A stretch of DNA of 64,000 nt, taken from assembly GCF_016862275.1 (NCBI RefSeq), contig NZ_BOMQ01000030.1, positions 62,001 to 126,000 on the forward strand, written 5' to 3'. Position 1 is the stretch's first letter, and every line of letters starts with the position of its first letter. This DNA is from Actinoplanes nipponensis. Its GTDB lineage: Bacteria > Actinomycetota > Actinomycetes > Mycobacteriales > Micromonosporaceae. The position numbers and the translations under genes were made by a program. Below are positions 33,349-41,082 of this stretch, piece after piece. The notes below the pieces were generated by a model, which did no database searches, was not told the DNA's origin, and saw only the letters and a program-made list of their open reading frames with translations.

Positions 33349-34863
33349 GTGATCCGACGTCTCGGCGGTGAGCGCGCGCACCTCGTCGTGCGGTCCCGGC
33401 CCGATCTGCCCCGGACCGTCACCGGCCCGGTGACGGCGATCGTCGTCGGCGGCGGGATCGCCGGGGTGACCGCGGCGCTGCTGCTCGCCGAGCGCGGCGT
33501 GACCGTCACCCTGCTGGAGCGCGAGGCCCAGCTCGGCGGGCGGCTGGCGGCCTGGCCCCGCACCCTGCCCGACGGCACCCGGCACATGGTCGAGCACGGC
33601 TTCCACGGCTTCTTCCGGCAGTACTACAACTGGCGCAACGTGCTGCGGCGCATCGACCCGCGGCTGTCGTTCCTGCGGCCGGCCGGGCGCTACCCGATCA
33701 TCTCGCAGGAGTGGCCCGAGGAGAGCTTCGCCGGGCTGCCCCGCACGCCCCCGGCCAACCTGCTCGCGCTGCTGGCCCGCTCGCCGAGCATGCGGCTGCG
33801 CGAGCTGCGCGGGCTCGACGGCACCGCGGCCCTGCCGCTGCTCAGCTACGACCGCGAGGAGACCTACCGGCGCTTCGACGGGGTCTCGGCCAAGGACTTC
33901 CTCGACGCCCTGGGCATGCCGCCGCGGGCCCGGGCCATGCTGTTCGACGTCTTCGCCCACTCGTTCTTCAACCACCAGGAGGACATGTCGGCGGCCGAGA
34001 TGCTGATGCAGTTCCACTTCTACTTCCTGCGCAACCCGGAGGGCCTGGACTTCGACGCGCCCACCGAGGACTACGAGACCGCCGTCTGGAGCCCGCTGGC
34101 CCGGCAGTTCGAGGCGCTGGGCGGGCGGATCCGCACCGGCGTCGCCGTCGAGCGGATCGAGCCGGGCTGGACGGTCTCGGTGCGCGGCGGGGAGTCGCTG
34201 ACCGCCGACCACGTGGTGCTGGCGGCCGACCCCGGCGCCGCCCGGGCCATCGCGGCGGCCTCCCCCGGCCTGGCCCGGCACGCGCCGGTGCTGGCCGGCC
34301 AGCTCGCCTCGGTCGCGACGACCGCGCCGTACGCGGTCAGCCGGCTCTGGACCGACCGGGACTGCCGGCCCGAGCGGGCGGTCTTCAGCAGCGTCTCGCG
34401 GGAGGCGACGCTGGACTCGATCACCCTGTACCACCGCATCGAGCGGGCCGCCGGGCAGTGGGCGCGACGCGCCGGCGGGTCGGTGATCGAGCTGCACGCG
34501 TACGCGGCGCCGACCGGGCTCACCGCCGCGGAGCTGACCAAGCGGATGTGGGGCGAGCTGGGCGGGCTGTGGCCGGAGACGGTGGACATGACGATCCGGC
34601 ACGTCGAGGAGCGGGTCGGCGACGACGCGCCGGCCTTCGACGTCGGCAGCGACGCCACCCGCCCGGGCGTGGTGACCGACGCCGACGGGCTGTACCTGGC
34701 CGGCGACTGGGTCCGGATGCCGTTCCCGTCGGCGCTGATGGAACGCGCGGCGTCCTCGGCGATCCTCGCGGTCAACGCGATCCTGGACCGGCACGGCGCC
34801 GGCCCGCACCAGGTGTGGTCGGTGGCGCCGCGCGGGCTGCTGGCCCGCTCCCGCCGACCCTGA
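33349..34863 (+). CDS. FAD-dependent oxidoreductase, CrtU/phytoene-desaturase-like
   Basis: This 504-residue flavoprotein of the amine-oxidase/carotenoid-desaturase group has a dinucleotide-binding motif VVGGGIAGVTAALLLAERG at about 32-50, then LLEREAQLGGRLAAWP. HGFHGFFRQYYNW and the C-terminal FAD motif GLYLAGDWVRMPFPSALMERA are like actinobacterial CrtU, which converts beta-rings of carotenoids to aromatic rings. No other carotenoid gene is nearby, so the role is uncertain. The GTG at 33349 was chosen; the start could lie further downstream near VTAIVVG. Confidence 0.82.
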   Translation: MIRRLGGERAHLVVRSRPDLPRTVTGPVTAIVVGGGIAGVTAALLLAERGVTVTLLEREAQLGGRLAAWPRTLPDGTRHMVEHGFHGFFRQYYNWRNVLRRIDPRLSFLRPAGRYPIISQEWPEESFAGLPRTPPANLLALLARSPSMRLRELRGLDGTAALPLLSYDREETYRRFDGVSAKDFLDALGMPPRARAMLFDVFAHSFFNHQEDMSAAEMLMQFHFYFLRNPEGLDFDAPTEDYETAVWSPLARQFEALGGRIRTGVAVERIEPGWTVSVRGGESLTADHVVLAADPGAARAIAAASPGLARHAPVLAGQLASVATTAPYAVSRLWTDRDCRPERAVFSSVSREATLDSITLYHRIERAAGQWARRAGGSVIELHAYAAPTGLTAAELTKRMWGELGGLWPETVDMTIRHVEERVGDDAPAFDVGSDATRPGVVTDADGLYLAGDWVRMPFPSALMERAASSAILAVNAILDRHGAGPHQVWSVAPRGLLARSRRP

Positions 34864-34974
34864 CGGCGGGGGGTCAGGGGACGGCCAGGGTCGTTCCCCG
34901 ATGCGTCTCGGGCCCGGCCGGTGGGACTGTTCAGGGGTCACGTTCGACACCACCGGCAAGGAAAGCGAGACACC

Positions 34975-35220
34975 ATGAACACCGTCCACGACTCCATGGC
35001 GCGCCAGGGACTCGTCCGTCCGCGCGAGGGCCGGATGCTCGCCGGCGTGTGTGCGGGGCTCGCCCGGCGGTTCGGGCTGGACCCGTGGCTCACCCGCCTG
35101 CTGTTCGTGCTGATCCTGTTCGTCATCCCGGGCAGCCAGATCCTCGTCTACCCGCTGCTGTGGATCCTGATGCCGTCCGAGGAGCGCTCCTACGCCTCGA
35201 CGTACCCGCCGGTCGCCTGA
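34975..35220 (+). CDS. PspC-domain membrane protein
   Basis: An 81-residue protein with a single PspC domain: a charged stretch (LVRPREGRMLAGVCAGLARRFG), then WLTRLLFVLILFVIPGSQILVYPLLWILM, which is one or two membrane helices. In other bacteria PspC proteins take part in the phage-shock envelope-stress response. A GAAAG stretch precedes the ATG at 34975. No pspA gene is in the window. A strong terminator follows within 20 bp. Confidence 0.9.
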   Translation: MNTVHDSMARQGLVRPREGRMLAGVCAGLARRFGLDPWLTRLLFVLILFVIPGSQILVYPLLWILMPSEERSYASTYPPVA

Positions 35221-35238
35221 CCGCCACGCACGTCCGCG

Positions 35239-35267
35239 GGGCCCGGCCGGCAACGGCCGGGCCCTTT
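35239..35267 (+). terminator. Rho-independent terminator after the pspC-like gene
   Basis: A perfect 11-bp stem (GGGCCCGGCCG with CGGCCGGGCCC) closed by a GCAA tetraloop is followed by TTT at 35265-35267. Confidence 0.85.
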
Positions 35268-35355
35268 CGTGTCGCCGTACCCCGGGGTCGGGATCAGGGT
35301 TCTCTCCGGGGATGAACCGATATCCCGCCCGCCCCGCGTCGACCAGGCTGAACGG

Positions 35356-36174
35356 GTGCTCGCAGATCTGCTCCACGCCGCCACCGCGCTCGTCGACCGG
35401 CTCGCCACCCTCGACGAGTGGTCGGTGCTGCTCGTCACCTACCTGTCGGCCGCCGTCGAGATGACCTTCCTGCTGGGGCTGCTGGTGCCCGGCGAGTCGG
35501 TGGTCATGCTCTCGGCCTCGCTGCACGGCCCGGGCGGCTTCGCCCTGGCGGTGGCGGCGGGCACCACCGGCGCCCTGTCCGGGCAGGTCCTCGGGTACGC
35601 GGTCGGCCGCGTCTTCGGCGCCCGGCTGCGCCACACCCGGCTGGGCCGCCGCATCGGCGCCGAGCGCTTCGACCGCGCCGAGCAGTACCTGCGCGAACGC
35701 GGCGCCCCGGCGCTGGTGGCGGTGCGGTTCGTCGCGGTGATCCACGCCGTCGTGCCGATCGTGGCCGGGGTGGCCCGGATGCCGTTCCGCCGCTTCCTGG
35801 GCTGGTCGGCGCTGGGCACGCTGCTCTGGGTCGGCACGTTCGCCGGGGTGGGCGCGGCGACGGCGAGCGCCGACTCGACGGGCGGGGTCGGCGTCGTGCT
35901 CACCGCCATCGGCGCGACCTGCCTGGGCGTGATCCCCTTCGTGGTGCGGCTGCTGCGGCCCGCCGCCCCGGCGCGGCCCGCGCCTGTCGCACTCCGGGCG
36001 AGCACGCCGCCGCCCGCGGGCAGGTCGTCGGCCGCCGCCGCGCCGAGGGCCCTGTCACGCGGGCACGGCCGCCGGACGGCCCGGAGCCGGAGCCGACGGG
36101 CGGCGTCCCCGGCCGGTCGCGCCCGCGGGTATGCCAGGGTGCCGGTGACCGTCGATCCCGAGCTGGTGACGTAG
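35356..36174 (+). CDS. DedA-family (VTT-domain) membrane protein
   Basis: This 272-residue protein has the VTT/SNARE-associated domain of the DedA family, some members of which flip undecaprenyl phosphate or other lipids. Conserved parts are EMTFLLGLLVPGESVVML, GALSGQVLGYAVGRVFG and FVAVIHAVVPIVAGVARMPFRRFL. Four to five hydrophobic segments are visible. After about residue 205 a Pro/Ala/Arg-rich tail follows (RTARSRSRRAASPAGRARG), unusual for the family. The GTG at 35356 starts closest to the domain; an ATG-less upstream extension is open. Confidence 0.85.
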   Translation: MLADLLHAATALVDRLATLDEWSVLLVTYLSAAVEMTFLLGLLVPGESVVMLSASLHGPGGFALAVAAGTTGALSGQVLGYAVGRVFGARLRHTRLGRRIGAERFDRAEQYLRERGAPALVAVRFVAVIHAVVPIVAGVARMPFRRFLGWSALGTLLWVGTFAGVGAATASADSTGGVGVVLTAIGATCLGVIPFVVRLLRPAAPARPAPVALRASTPPPAGRSSAAAAPRALSRGHGRRTARSRSRRAASPAGRARGYARVPVTVDPELVT

Positions 36175-36239
36175 CAGGTCAGCACCGTGCCGCCCCGGCC
36201 GGGAGCCCGGGGTGCTGCCGGCGCCGGCAAGCGGGCCGG

Positions 36240-38591
36240 CTAGATCAGGGCGGCGGTGTGGCCGGCCCAGAGCCGGTCCATCTCGGCCGCGGCGACCGGG
36301 CGGGAGAACAGGTAACCCTGGCCGTACTGGTAACCCAGGCTCCGCAGCAGGTCGCGCTGCTCCTCGGTCTCGATGCCCTCGGCCACCGAGGCGAACTCCA
36401 GGGCGTTGGCCATCTGGCTCACGGCGGTCGCCACCGCCGCCTGCCGGCCCACGGTGACGATCGACTCCACGAAGGAGCGGTCCAGCTTGAGGGTGGTCAC
36501 CGGGCAGGTCAGCAGCAGGCCGAGCGAGGACGCCGCCGTGCCGAAGTCGTCCAGGGCCAGCTTCACCCCGAGCGCGCGCAGGCCCCGCATGGCCTCGTTG
36601 GACTCCTCGTCGTCGAGCACCGCCGTCTCGGTCACCTCGATGCTCAGGCAGGAGGCGGGCAGGCCGGTCGTCGCGAGCACCCGGGCCACCTCGTCGACGA
36701 AGCCCGCGGTGCGCAACTGGCGGCCGGCGACGTTGACGCCGACGGTCAGGTGCTCGGCGCCCGGATGGCGGCGGCGCCAGTCGGCCGCCTGCCGGCACGC
36801 CTCGCGCAGCACCCAGGCGCCGATCGGCACGATCTGCCCGGTGCGCTCGGCCAGCGGGATGAACTCCACCGGCGAGACCAGGCCCCGGGCCGGGTGGTGC
36901 CACCGGACCAGGGCCTCGACCCCGGTCAGGCGCAGGTCGTCGAGGCGCACGATGGGCTGGTACACGAGCCGGAACTCGCCGGCGTCCAGGGCCCGGGCCA
37001 GCTGGCTGATCAGCTCGGCCTCGGAGCCGATCCGCGCGCCCATCTCGCCGGTGTAGACCACCCAGGTGCTCTTGCCGCGGCGCTTGGCCTCGTACATCGC
37101 GATGTCGGCGTTGCTCAGCAGCGCCGAGGGCTCGTCGCCCGCCGCGGCCGCCGCGATGCCGATGCTGGCCCGGGTCGCGACGGTGTGGTGCCGGATCTCC
37201 ATCGGCTCGGCGAGCAGGCGCAGGATGTTCGCCGCCGCCCGCTCGGCGGTGTCGGTTGCGGTCACGTGCAGCAGCACGGCGAACTCGTCGCCGCCGAGCC
37301 GGGACACGACGTCGCCCGGCCGCACCGCCCGGGCCAGCCGCTCGGCCACGCTCACCAGCAGCGTGTCGCCGGCCGCGTGGCCCATGGTGTCGTTGATGGT
37401 CTTGAAGTCGTCGAGGTCGATCAACAGCATCGCCAGCTCGCCCGGGGCGCGCACGGCGGCCAGCGCGCGGCTGGCCTCCGCGCTGAAGTGCGTGCGGTTG
37501 GCCAGCTTGGTCAGCCCGTCGAACGACGCCTGCTCGCGCAGCAGCACCTCACGGTCGCGCAGCTCGTCGAGCACCACGTCCAGGCGGCCGATGAGCACCA
37601 TGTTGTCCTGGAACGCGACCAGCTGCCGGCCGGCGACCAGGCACGTGATCACCACGACGCCGGCGGTCGCGCCCCACAGCTGCGACGACACGTGCTCCGG
37701 CAGCATGGCGAAGAAGATGACGAAGGTGACGGCGATCATCCCGTACGGCAGCAGGCTGTACGGCCGCCGCTTGGCGCGGCCGTGGGCCCCGTCGACCCGC
37801 ACCGTCAGCTCCTGGATCCGCGGCCCGATGGCGATCAGCAGCGACGGCAGCAGCCGGATCGCGAACACGTACGCCTCGTTCTGCTCCTGGAAGGGCCCGG
37901 GGAGGAACGTGCTGACGCCCTGCAGCATCGCCGCGCCGACCATCGGCCAGGCCGCGATCCGGGCCATCGGGGGCGCCGGGATGAGCGCGACCTTGGTGGC
38001 GGCGAACGCGGCGACCAGCACCAGCGCGGCGGTGATGCCGACCGTGATCCGGTCGGTGGGCGCGCCGCCGAGCGGGTTGACCGCGAAGCACCAGGCCAGC
38101 ACGCTGCCGCCGACCAGCACGGTGGTGGCGTCCAGCCAGAAGATGAACCGTTCCCGGGCGGTGCGCAGTCCCTGCGGGAAGATCAGGCAGGCGATGACGT
38201 TGCTGCTCATCCCGACGGTGAAGAAGGCGGTCTGCACGGCGCCGCCGGTCATCGACGGCACGCCCGTGCCGGCCACCATCGTCAGGAACTGCCAGCTGTC
38301 ACCCAGCGTGAACGACGTGCCGCCGAAGGCGATCATCGACCAGAACCGGGAGAACCGGGCCGGCGCGACCTGCCGCAGCCGCCAGCCGCCGATGGCCAGC
38401 GCCGCGTCGAGCGGGACCTGCACCGCCCAGTAGATCTGCACCTGACGCCGGGTGTCCCCGGCGACCAGGAAGAACAGCGCGCAGCCGAGCAGGGTCAGGG
38501 CGGCCAGGGCGAGCAGGGCGGGGTCGCGGCGCAGGGTCGCGAACGGACTGCCGACCGGAGCGGACGAGCGCCGGGGGTCCGGCCGGAACAT
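36240..38591 (-). CDS. membrane GGDEF-EAL cyclic di-GMP enzyme
   Basis: The 783-residue protein has eight or more membrane segments at about 25-320, a GGDEF domain at about 350-515 and an EAL phosphodiesterase domain at about 525-780. GGDEF (433-437) and the I-site RPGD (424-427) are intact. EAL is E559-A560-L561. DDFGT (681-685) is present, but the next residues are AASSL in place of the common GYSSL. The motif KLDRSF and glutamates in AEGIETEEQ are kept. It could make or degrade cyclic di-GMP. AAAGGA precedes the ATG at 38591. It is divergent from the MarR-GNAT gene. Confidence 0.93.
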   Translation of the reverse strand: MFRPDPRRSSAPVGSPFATLRRDPALLALAALTLLGCALFFLVAGDTRRQVQIYWAVQVPLDAALAIGGWRLRQVAPARFSRFWSMIAFGGTSFTLGDSWQFLTMVAGTGVPSMTGGAVQTAFFTVGMSSNVIACLIFPQGLRTARERFIFWLDATTVLVGGSVLAWCFAVNPLGGAPTDRITVGITAALVLVAAFAATKVALIPAPPMARIAAWPMVGAAMLQGVSTFLPGPFQEQNEAYVFAIRLLPSLLIAIGPRIQELTVRVDGAHGRAKRRPYSLLPYGMIAVTFVIFFAMLPEHVSSQLWGATAGVVVITCLVAGRQLVAFQDNMVLIGRLDVVLDELRDREVLLREQASFDGLTKLANRTHFSAEASRALAAVRAPGELAMLLIDLDDFKTINDTMGHAAGDTLLVSVAERLARAVRPGDVVSRLGGDEFAVLLHVTATDTAERAAANILRLLAEPMEIRHHTVATRASIGIAAAAAGDEPSALLSNADIAMYEAKRRGKSTWVVYTGEMGARIGSEAELISQLARALDAGEFRLVYQPIVRLDDLRLTGVEALVRWHHPARGLVSPVEFIPLAERTGQIVPIGAWVLREACRQAADWRRRHPGAEHLTVGVNVAGRQLRTAGFVDEVARVLATTGLPASCLSIEVTETAVLDDEESNEAMRGLRALGVKLALDDFGTAASSLGLLLTCPVTTLKLDRSFVESIVTVGRQAAVATAVSQMANALEFASVAEGIETEEQRDLLRSLGYQYGQGYLFSRPVAAAEMDRLWAGHTAALI

Positions 38592-38682
38592 ACCCACGGC
38601 TGTCCTTTCGGACGACGGCGCAGCCAGCCGAGGAAAACGGCGCCCCAATGCATTCTGTGCCGGCGGGGCGACCGAATCTCTG

Positions 38683-38695
38683 ACCTGAGTCAGGT
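38683..38695. promoter_or_regulatory. palindromic operator, MarR-type, in divergent region
   Basis: ACCTGAGTCAGGT has perfect 6-bp arms around a central G. It ends 20 bp before the MarR-GNAT start and lies 91 bp upstream of the GGDEF-EAL start. Autoregulation by the MarR domain is the simplest reading. Confidence 0.6.
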
Positions 38696-38715
38696 ATCGG
38701 CGGTAGCATCGCCGG

Positions 38716-39609
38716 ATGGACCAGGTCGAGAGCGTGCGCGACTTCAACCGCTACTACACCCGCCGCCTGGGCGTGCTGACCGATCGCTACCTGGGACAGG
38801 CCCGGCCGCTGAGCGAGGCCCGGCTGCTGTTCGAGATCGGCGACCGCGGCGACGTCCGTGACCTGCGGGTCCGGCTGGGCCTGGACTCCGGCTACCTGAG
38901 CCGGCTGCTGCGCTCGCTGGAACGGCAGGGCCTGGTGCGCACCCGCGCGCACCCCGACGACGGGCGGGTGCGCATCGCCGAGCTGACCGAGGCCGGCCGG
39001 CGCGAGCGCGCCGAGCTGGACACCCGTTCCCGGGCGGGGATCGGCGAGCTGCTCGAGCGGCTCTCGGCCGGGCAGCGCCGGGAGCTGATCGACGCCCAGC
39101 GGCGGATCCGGCGCCTGCTGCGGCTGGCCGCGGTGACCGTCCGGCCGGTCGACGCCGGGGCCGCCGACGCCCGGCGGTGCCTGCGGGCCTACGCCGGGGA
39201 GCTCCGGGAGCGCTTCCCCGAGGGGTACGACGACACCGCCCTGGTCGACCCCGCGGAGCTGACCGGCGACGCGGGCGTGCTGCTGGTGGCGTACGAGGAG
39301 GACCGCCCGGTCGGCTGCGGCGCGTGGCGGCGGCTGGCCGCGGACGTCGCGGAGATCCGCCACCTGTGGGTGGCCGGACCGGCGCGCGGACTGGGGCTCG
39401 GCCGCCGGCTGCTGGAGGAGCTGGAGGCGCACGCGTCCGGCCACGCCGTGACGACGCTGCGGCTGGGCACCCACACCGCCCTGACCGAGGCCATCGCGCT
39501 GTACCGCTCCAGCGGCTACCGCCCGATCCCGCCCTACGACAGCTCGCCGTACCACCAGCTCAGCTTCGCCAAGCGGCTGGCCGGGCCCGACGTATCCTGG
39601 GCCGGGTGA
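38716..39609 (+). CDS. MarR-GNAT fusion (bifunctional regulator/acetyltransferase)
   Basis: This 297-residue fusion has a winged-helix MarR domain at about 1-140 ([29 protein letters not shown], wing RAHPDDGR) and a GNAT acetyltransferase domain at about 140-290. The acetyl-CoA loop is [26 protein letters not shown] is the usual late motif. The group is known but uncharacterised in most actinomycetes. The ATG at 38716 lies just after the palindromic operator. The stop overlaps the selO start (GTGA), so the acetyltransferase and the AMPylase are translationally coupled. Confidence 0.9.
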   Translation: MDQVESVRDFNRYYTRRLGVLTDRYLGQARPLSEARLLFEIGDRGDVRDLRVRLGLDSGYLSRLLRSLERQGLVRTRAHPDDGRVRIAELTEAGRRERAELDTRSRAGIGELLERLSAGQRRELIDAQRRIRRLLRLAAVTVRPVDAGAADARRCLRAYAGELRERFPEGYDDTALVDPAELTGDAGVLLVAYEEDRPVGCGAWRRLAADVAEIRHLWVAGPARGLGLGRRLLEELEAHASGHAVTTLRLGTHTALTEAIALYRSSGYRPIPPYDSSPYHQLSFAKRLAGPDVSWAG

Positions 39610-41063
39610 GTGTCGCACCCGCCCCGGCCGTCGTGCTGGACAACCGTTTCGCGCGCGAGCTGCCCGAGCTGGCGGTCGCCTGGCCGGCCGCGGAGGCCCC
39701 CGAGCCGCGGCTGCTCGCGCTCGACGAGCAGCTGGCCGCCGAGCTCGGCCTCGACCCCGCGTGGCTGCGCGGCCCCGGCGGCATCGGCCTGCTGACCGGC
39801 GCCGCGGTTTCGGCCGGCGCCACCCCGGTGGCGCAGGCCTACGCCGGCCACCAGTTCGGTGGCTACTCCCCGCGGCTCGGCGACGGGCGCGCGCTGCTGC
39901 TGGGCGAGCTGACCGGCGCCGACGGCACGCCGCGCGACCTGCACCTCAAGGGCTCCGGCCGGACGCCGTTCGCGCGCGGCGGCGACGGCCTGGCCGCGGT
40001 CGGCCCGATGCTGCGCGAGTACGTCGTCAGCCGCGCCATGCACGCCCTGGGCATCGCCACCACCCGGGCGCTGGCCGTGGTGGCGACCGGCCGCACCGTC
40101 CACCGCGAGACCCCGCTGCCGGGCGCCGTGCTGGCCCGGGTGGCCGCCAGCCACCTGCGCGTCGGCACCTTCCAGTACGCCCGCGCCACCGGCGACCCCG
40201 CGCTGCTGCGCCGCCTGGCCGACCACGCGATCGCCCGCCACCACCCGCAGGCCGCGACGGCCGAGCGGCCCTACCTGGCCCTGTTCGAGGCGGTGGTCGC
40301 CGCCCAGGCGTCGCTGATCGCCCGGTGGATGCACGTGGGCTTCGTCCACGGGGTCATGAACACCGACAACATGACCATCTCCGGCGAGACCATCGACTAC
40401 GGCCCGTGCGCGTTCATGGAGGGCTTCGACCCGGCCACGGTCTACAGCTCGATCGACCACGCCGGCCGGTACGCGTACGGCAACCAGCCGGCCGTGGCCG
40501 AGTGGAACCTGGCCCGGCTGGCCGAGGCCCTGCTCCCGCTCCTGGACGACGACCAGGAACGGGCGGTGACGCTGGCGGTGGAGTCGCTGGGCGGCTTCCG
40601 GCGCGAGTACCACGCCGCGTGGCTGGCCGGCCTGCGCGCCAAGCTCGGCCGCCCGGGCGACCCCGGCCTCGCCGAGCCGCTGGTGGCCGACCTGCTCGAC
40701 CTGCTGCGGGCCGACCGCGTCGAGCACACGTCGTTCTTCCGCGCCCTCGCGTCGGCGGCCCGCGGCGACGCCGAGCCGGCCCGGCGCCTGGTCGTCGACC
40801 TGGCCGGGATCGACGCCTGGATCGCGCGCTGGCGGGCCCTGGAGCCGGACCCGGAAGCGATGGACCGGGTCAACCCCGTCTACATCCCCCGCAACCATCT
40901 GGTCGAGGAGGCGCTCGCCGCCGCGACCGACGGCGACCGGGAACCGTTCGACCGCCTGGTGGCGGCGGTGACCGCCCCCTTCGACGAGCGGCCGGGCCTG
41001 GAGCGGTACGCGGCCGCCGCGCCGGACGACTTCACCGGCTACCGGACCTTCTGCGGCACCTGA
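39606..41063 (+). CDS. selO: protein adenylyltransferase SelO
   Basis: This 485-residue pseudokinase-fold enzyme transfers AMP from ATP to Ser, Thr or Tyr of target proteins, linked elsewhere to redox control. The nucleotide loop [13 protein letters not shown] (116-128), the HGVMNTDN motif (248-255) and DYGP (264-267) are intact. A cysteine three residues from the end (FCGT) is where many homologues carry selenocysteine or cysteine. The GTG at 39606 overlaps the stop of the MarR-GNAT gene. It converges on the rhamnogalacturonan lyase gene. Confidence 0.95.
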   Translation: MSVAPAPAVVLDNRFARELPELAVAWPAAEAPEPRLLALDEQLAAELGLDPAWLRGPGGIGLLTGAAVSAGATPVAQAYAGHQFGGYSPRLGDGRALLLGELTGADGTPRDLHLKGSGRTPFARGGDGLAAVGPMLREYVVSRAMHALGIATTRALAVVATGRTVHRETPLPGAVLARVAASHLRVGTFQYARATGDPALLRRLADHAIARHHPQAATAERPYLALFEAVVAAQASLIARWMHVGFVHGVMNTDNMTISGETIDYGPCAFMEGFDPATVYSSIDHAGRYAYGNQPAVAEWNLARLAEALLPLLDDDQERAVTLAVESLGGFRREYHAAWLAGLRAKLGRPGDPGLAEPLVADLLDLLRADRVEHTSFFRALASAARGDAEPARRLVVDLAGIDAWIARWRALEPDPEAMDRVNPVYIPRNHLVEEALAAATDGDREPFDRLVAAVTAPFDERPGLERYAAAAPDDFTGYRTFCGT

Positions 41064-41082
41064 GCCGCCGGCGCCGGCCGGC

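Noticed and set aside
33349..34863. Carotenoid biosynthetic cluster
   Set aside because: Only one CrtU-like flavoprotein is present. No crtE, crtB, crtI or crtY-like gene adjoins.
36175..36239. Convergent terminator between the dedA and GGDEF-EAL genes
   Set aside because: CAGCACC and GGTGCTG arms exist, but the stem is broken by bulges and no T-run follows on either strand. Too weak to list.
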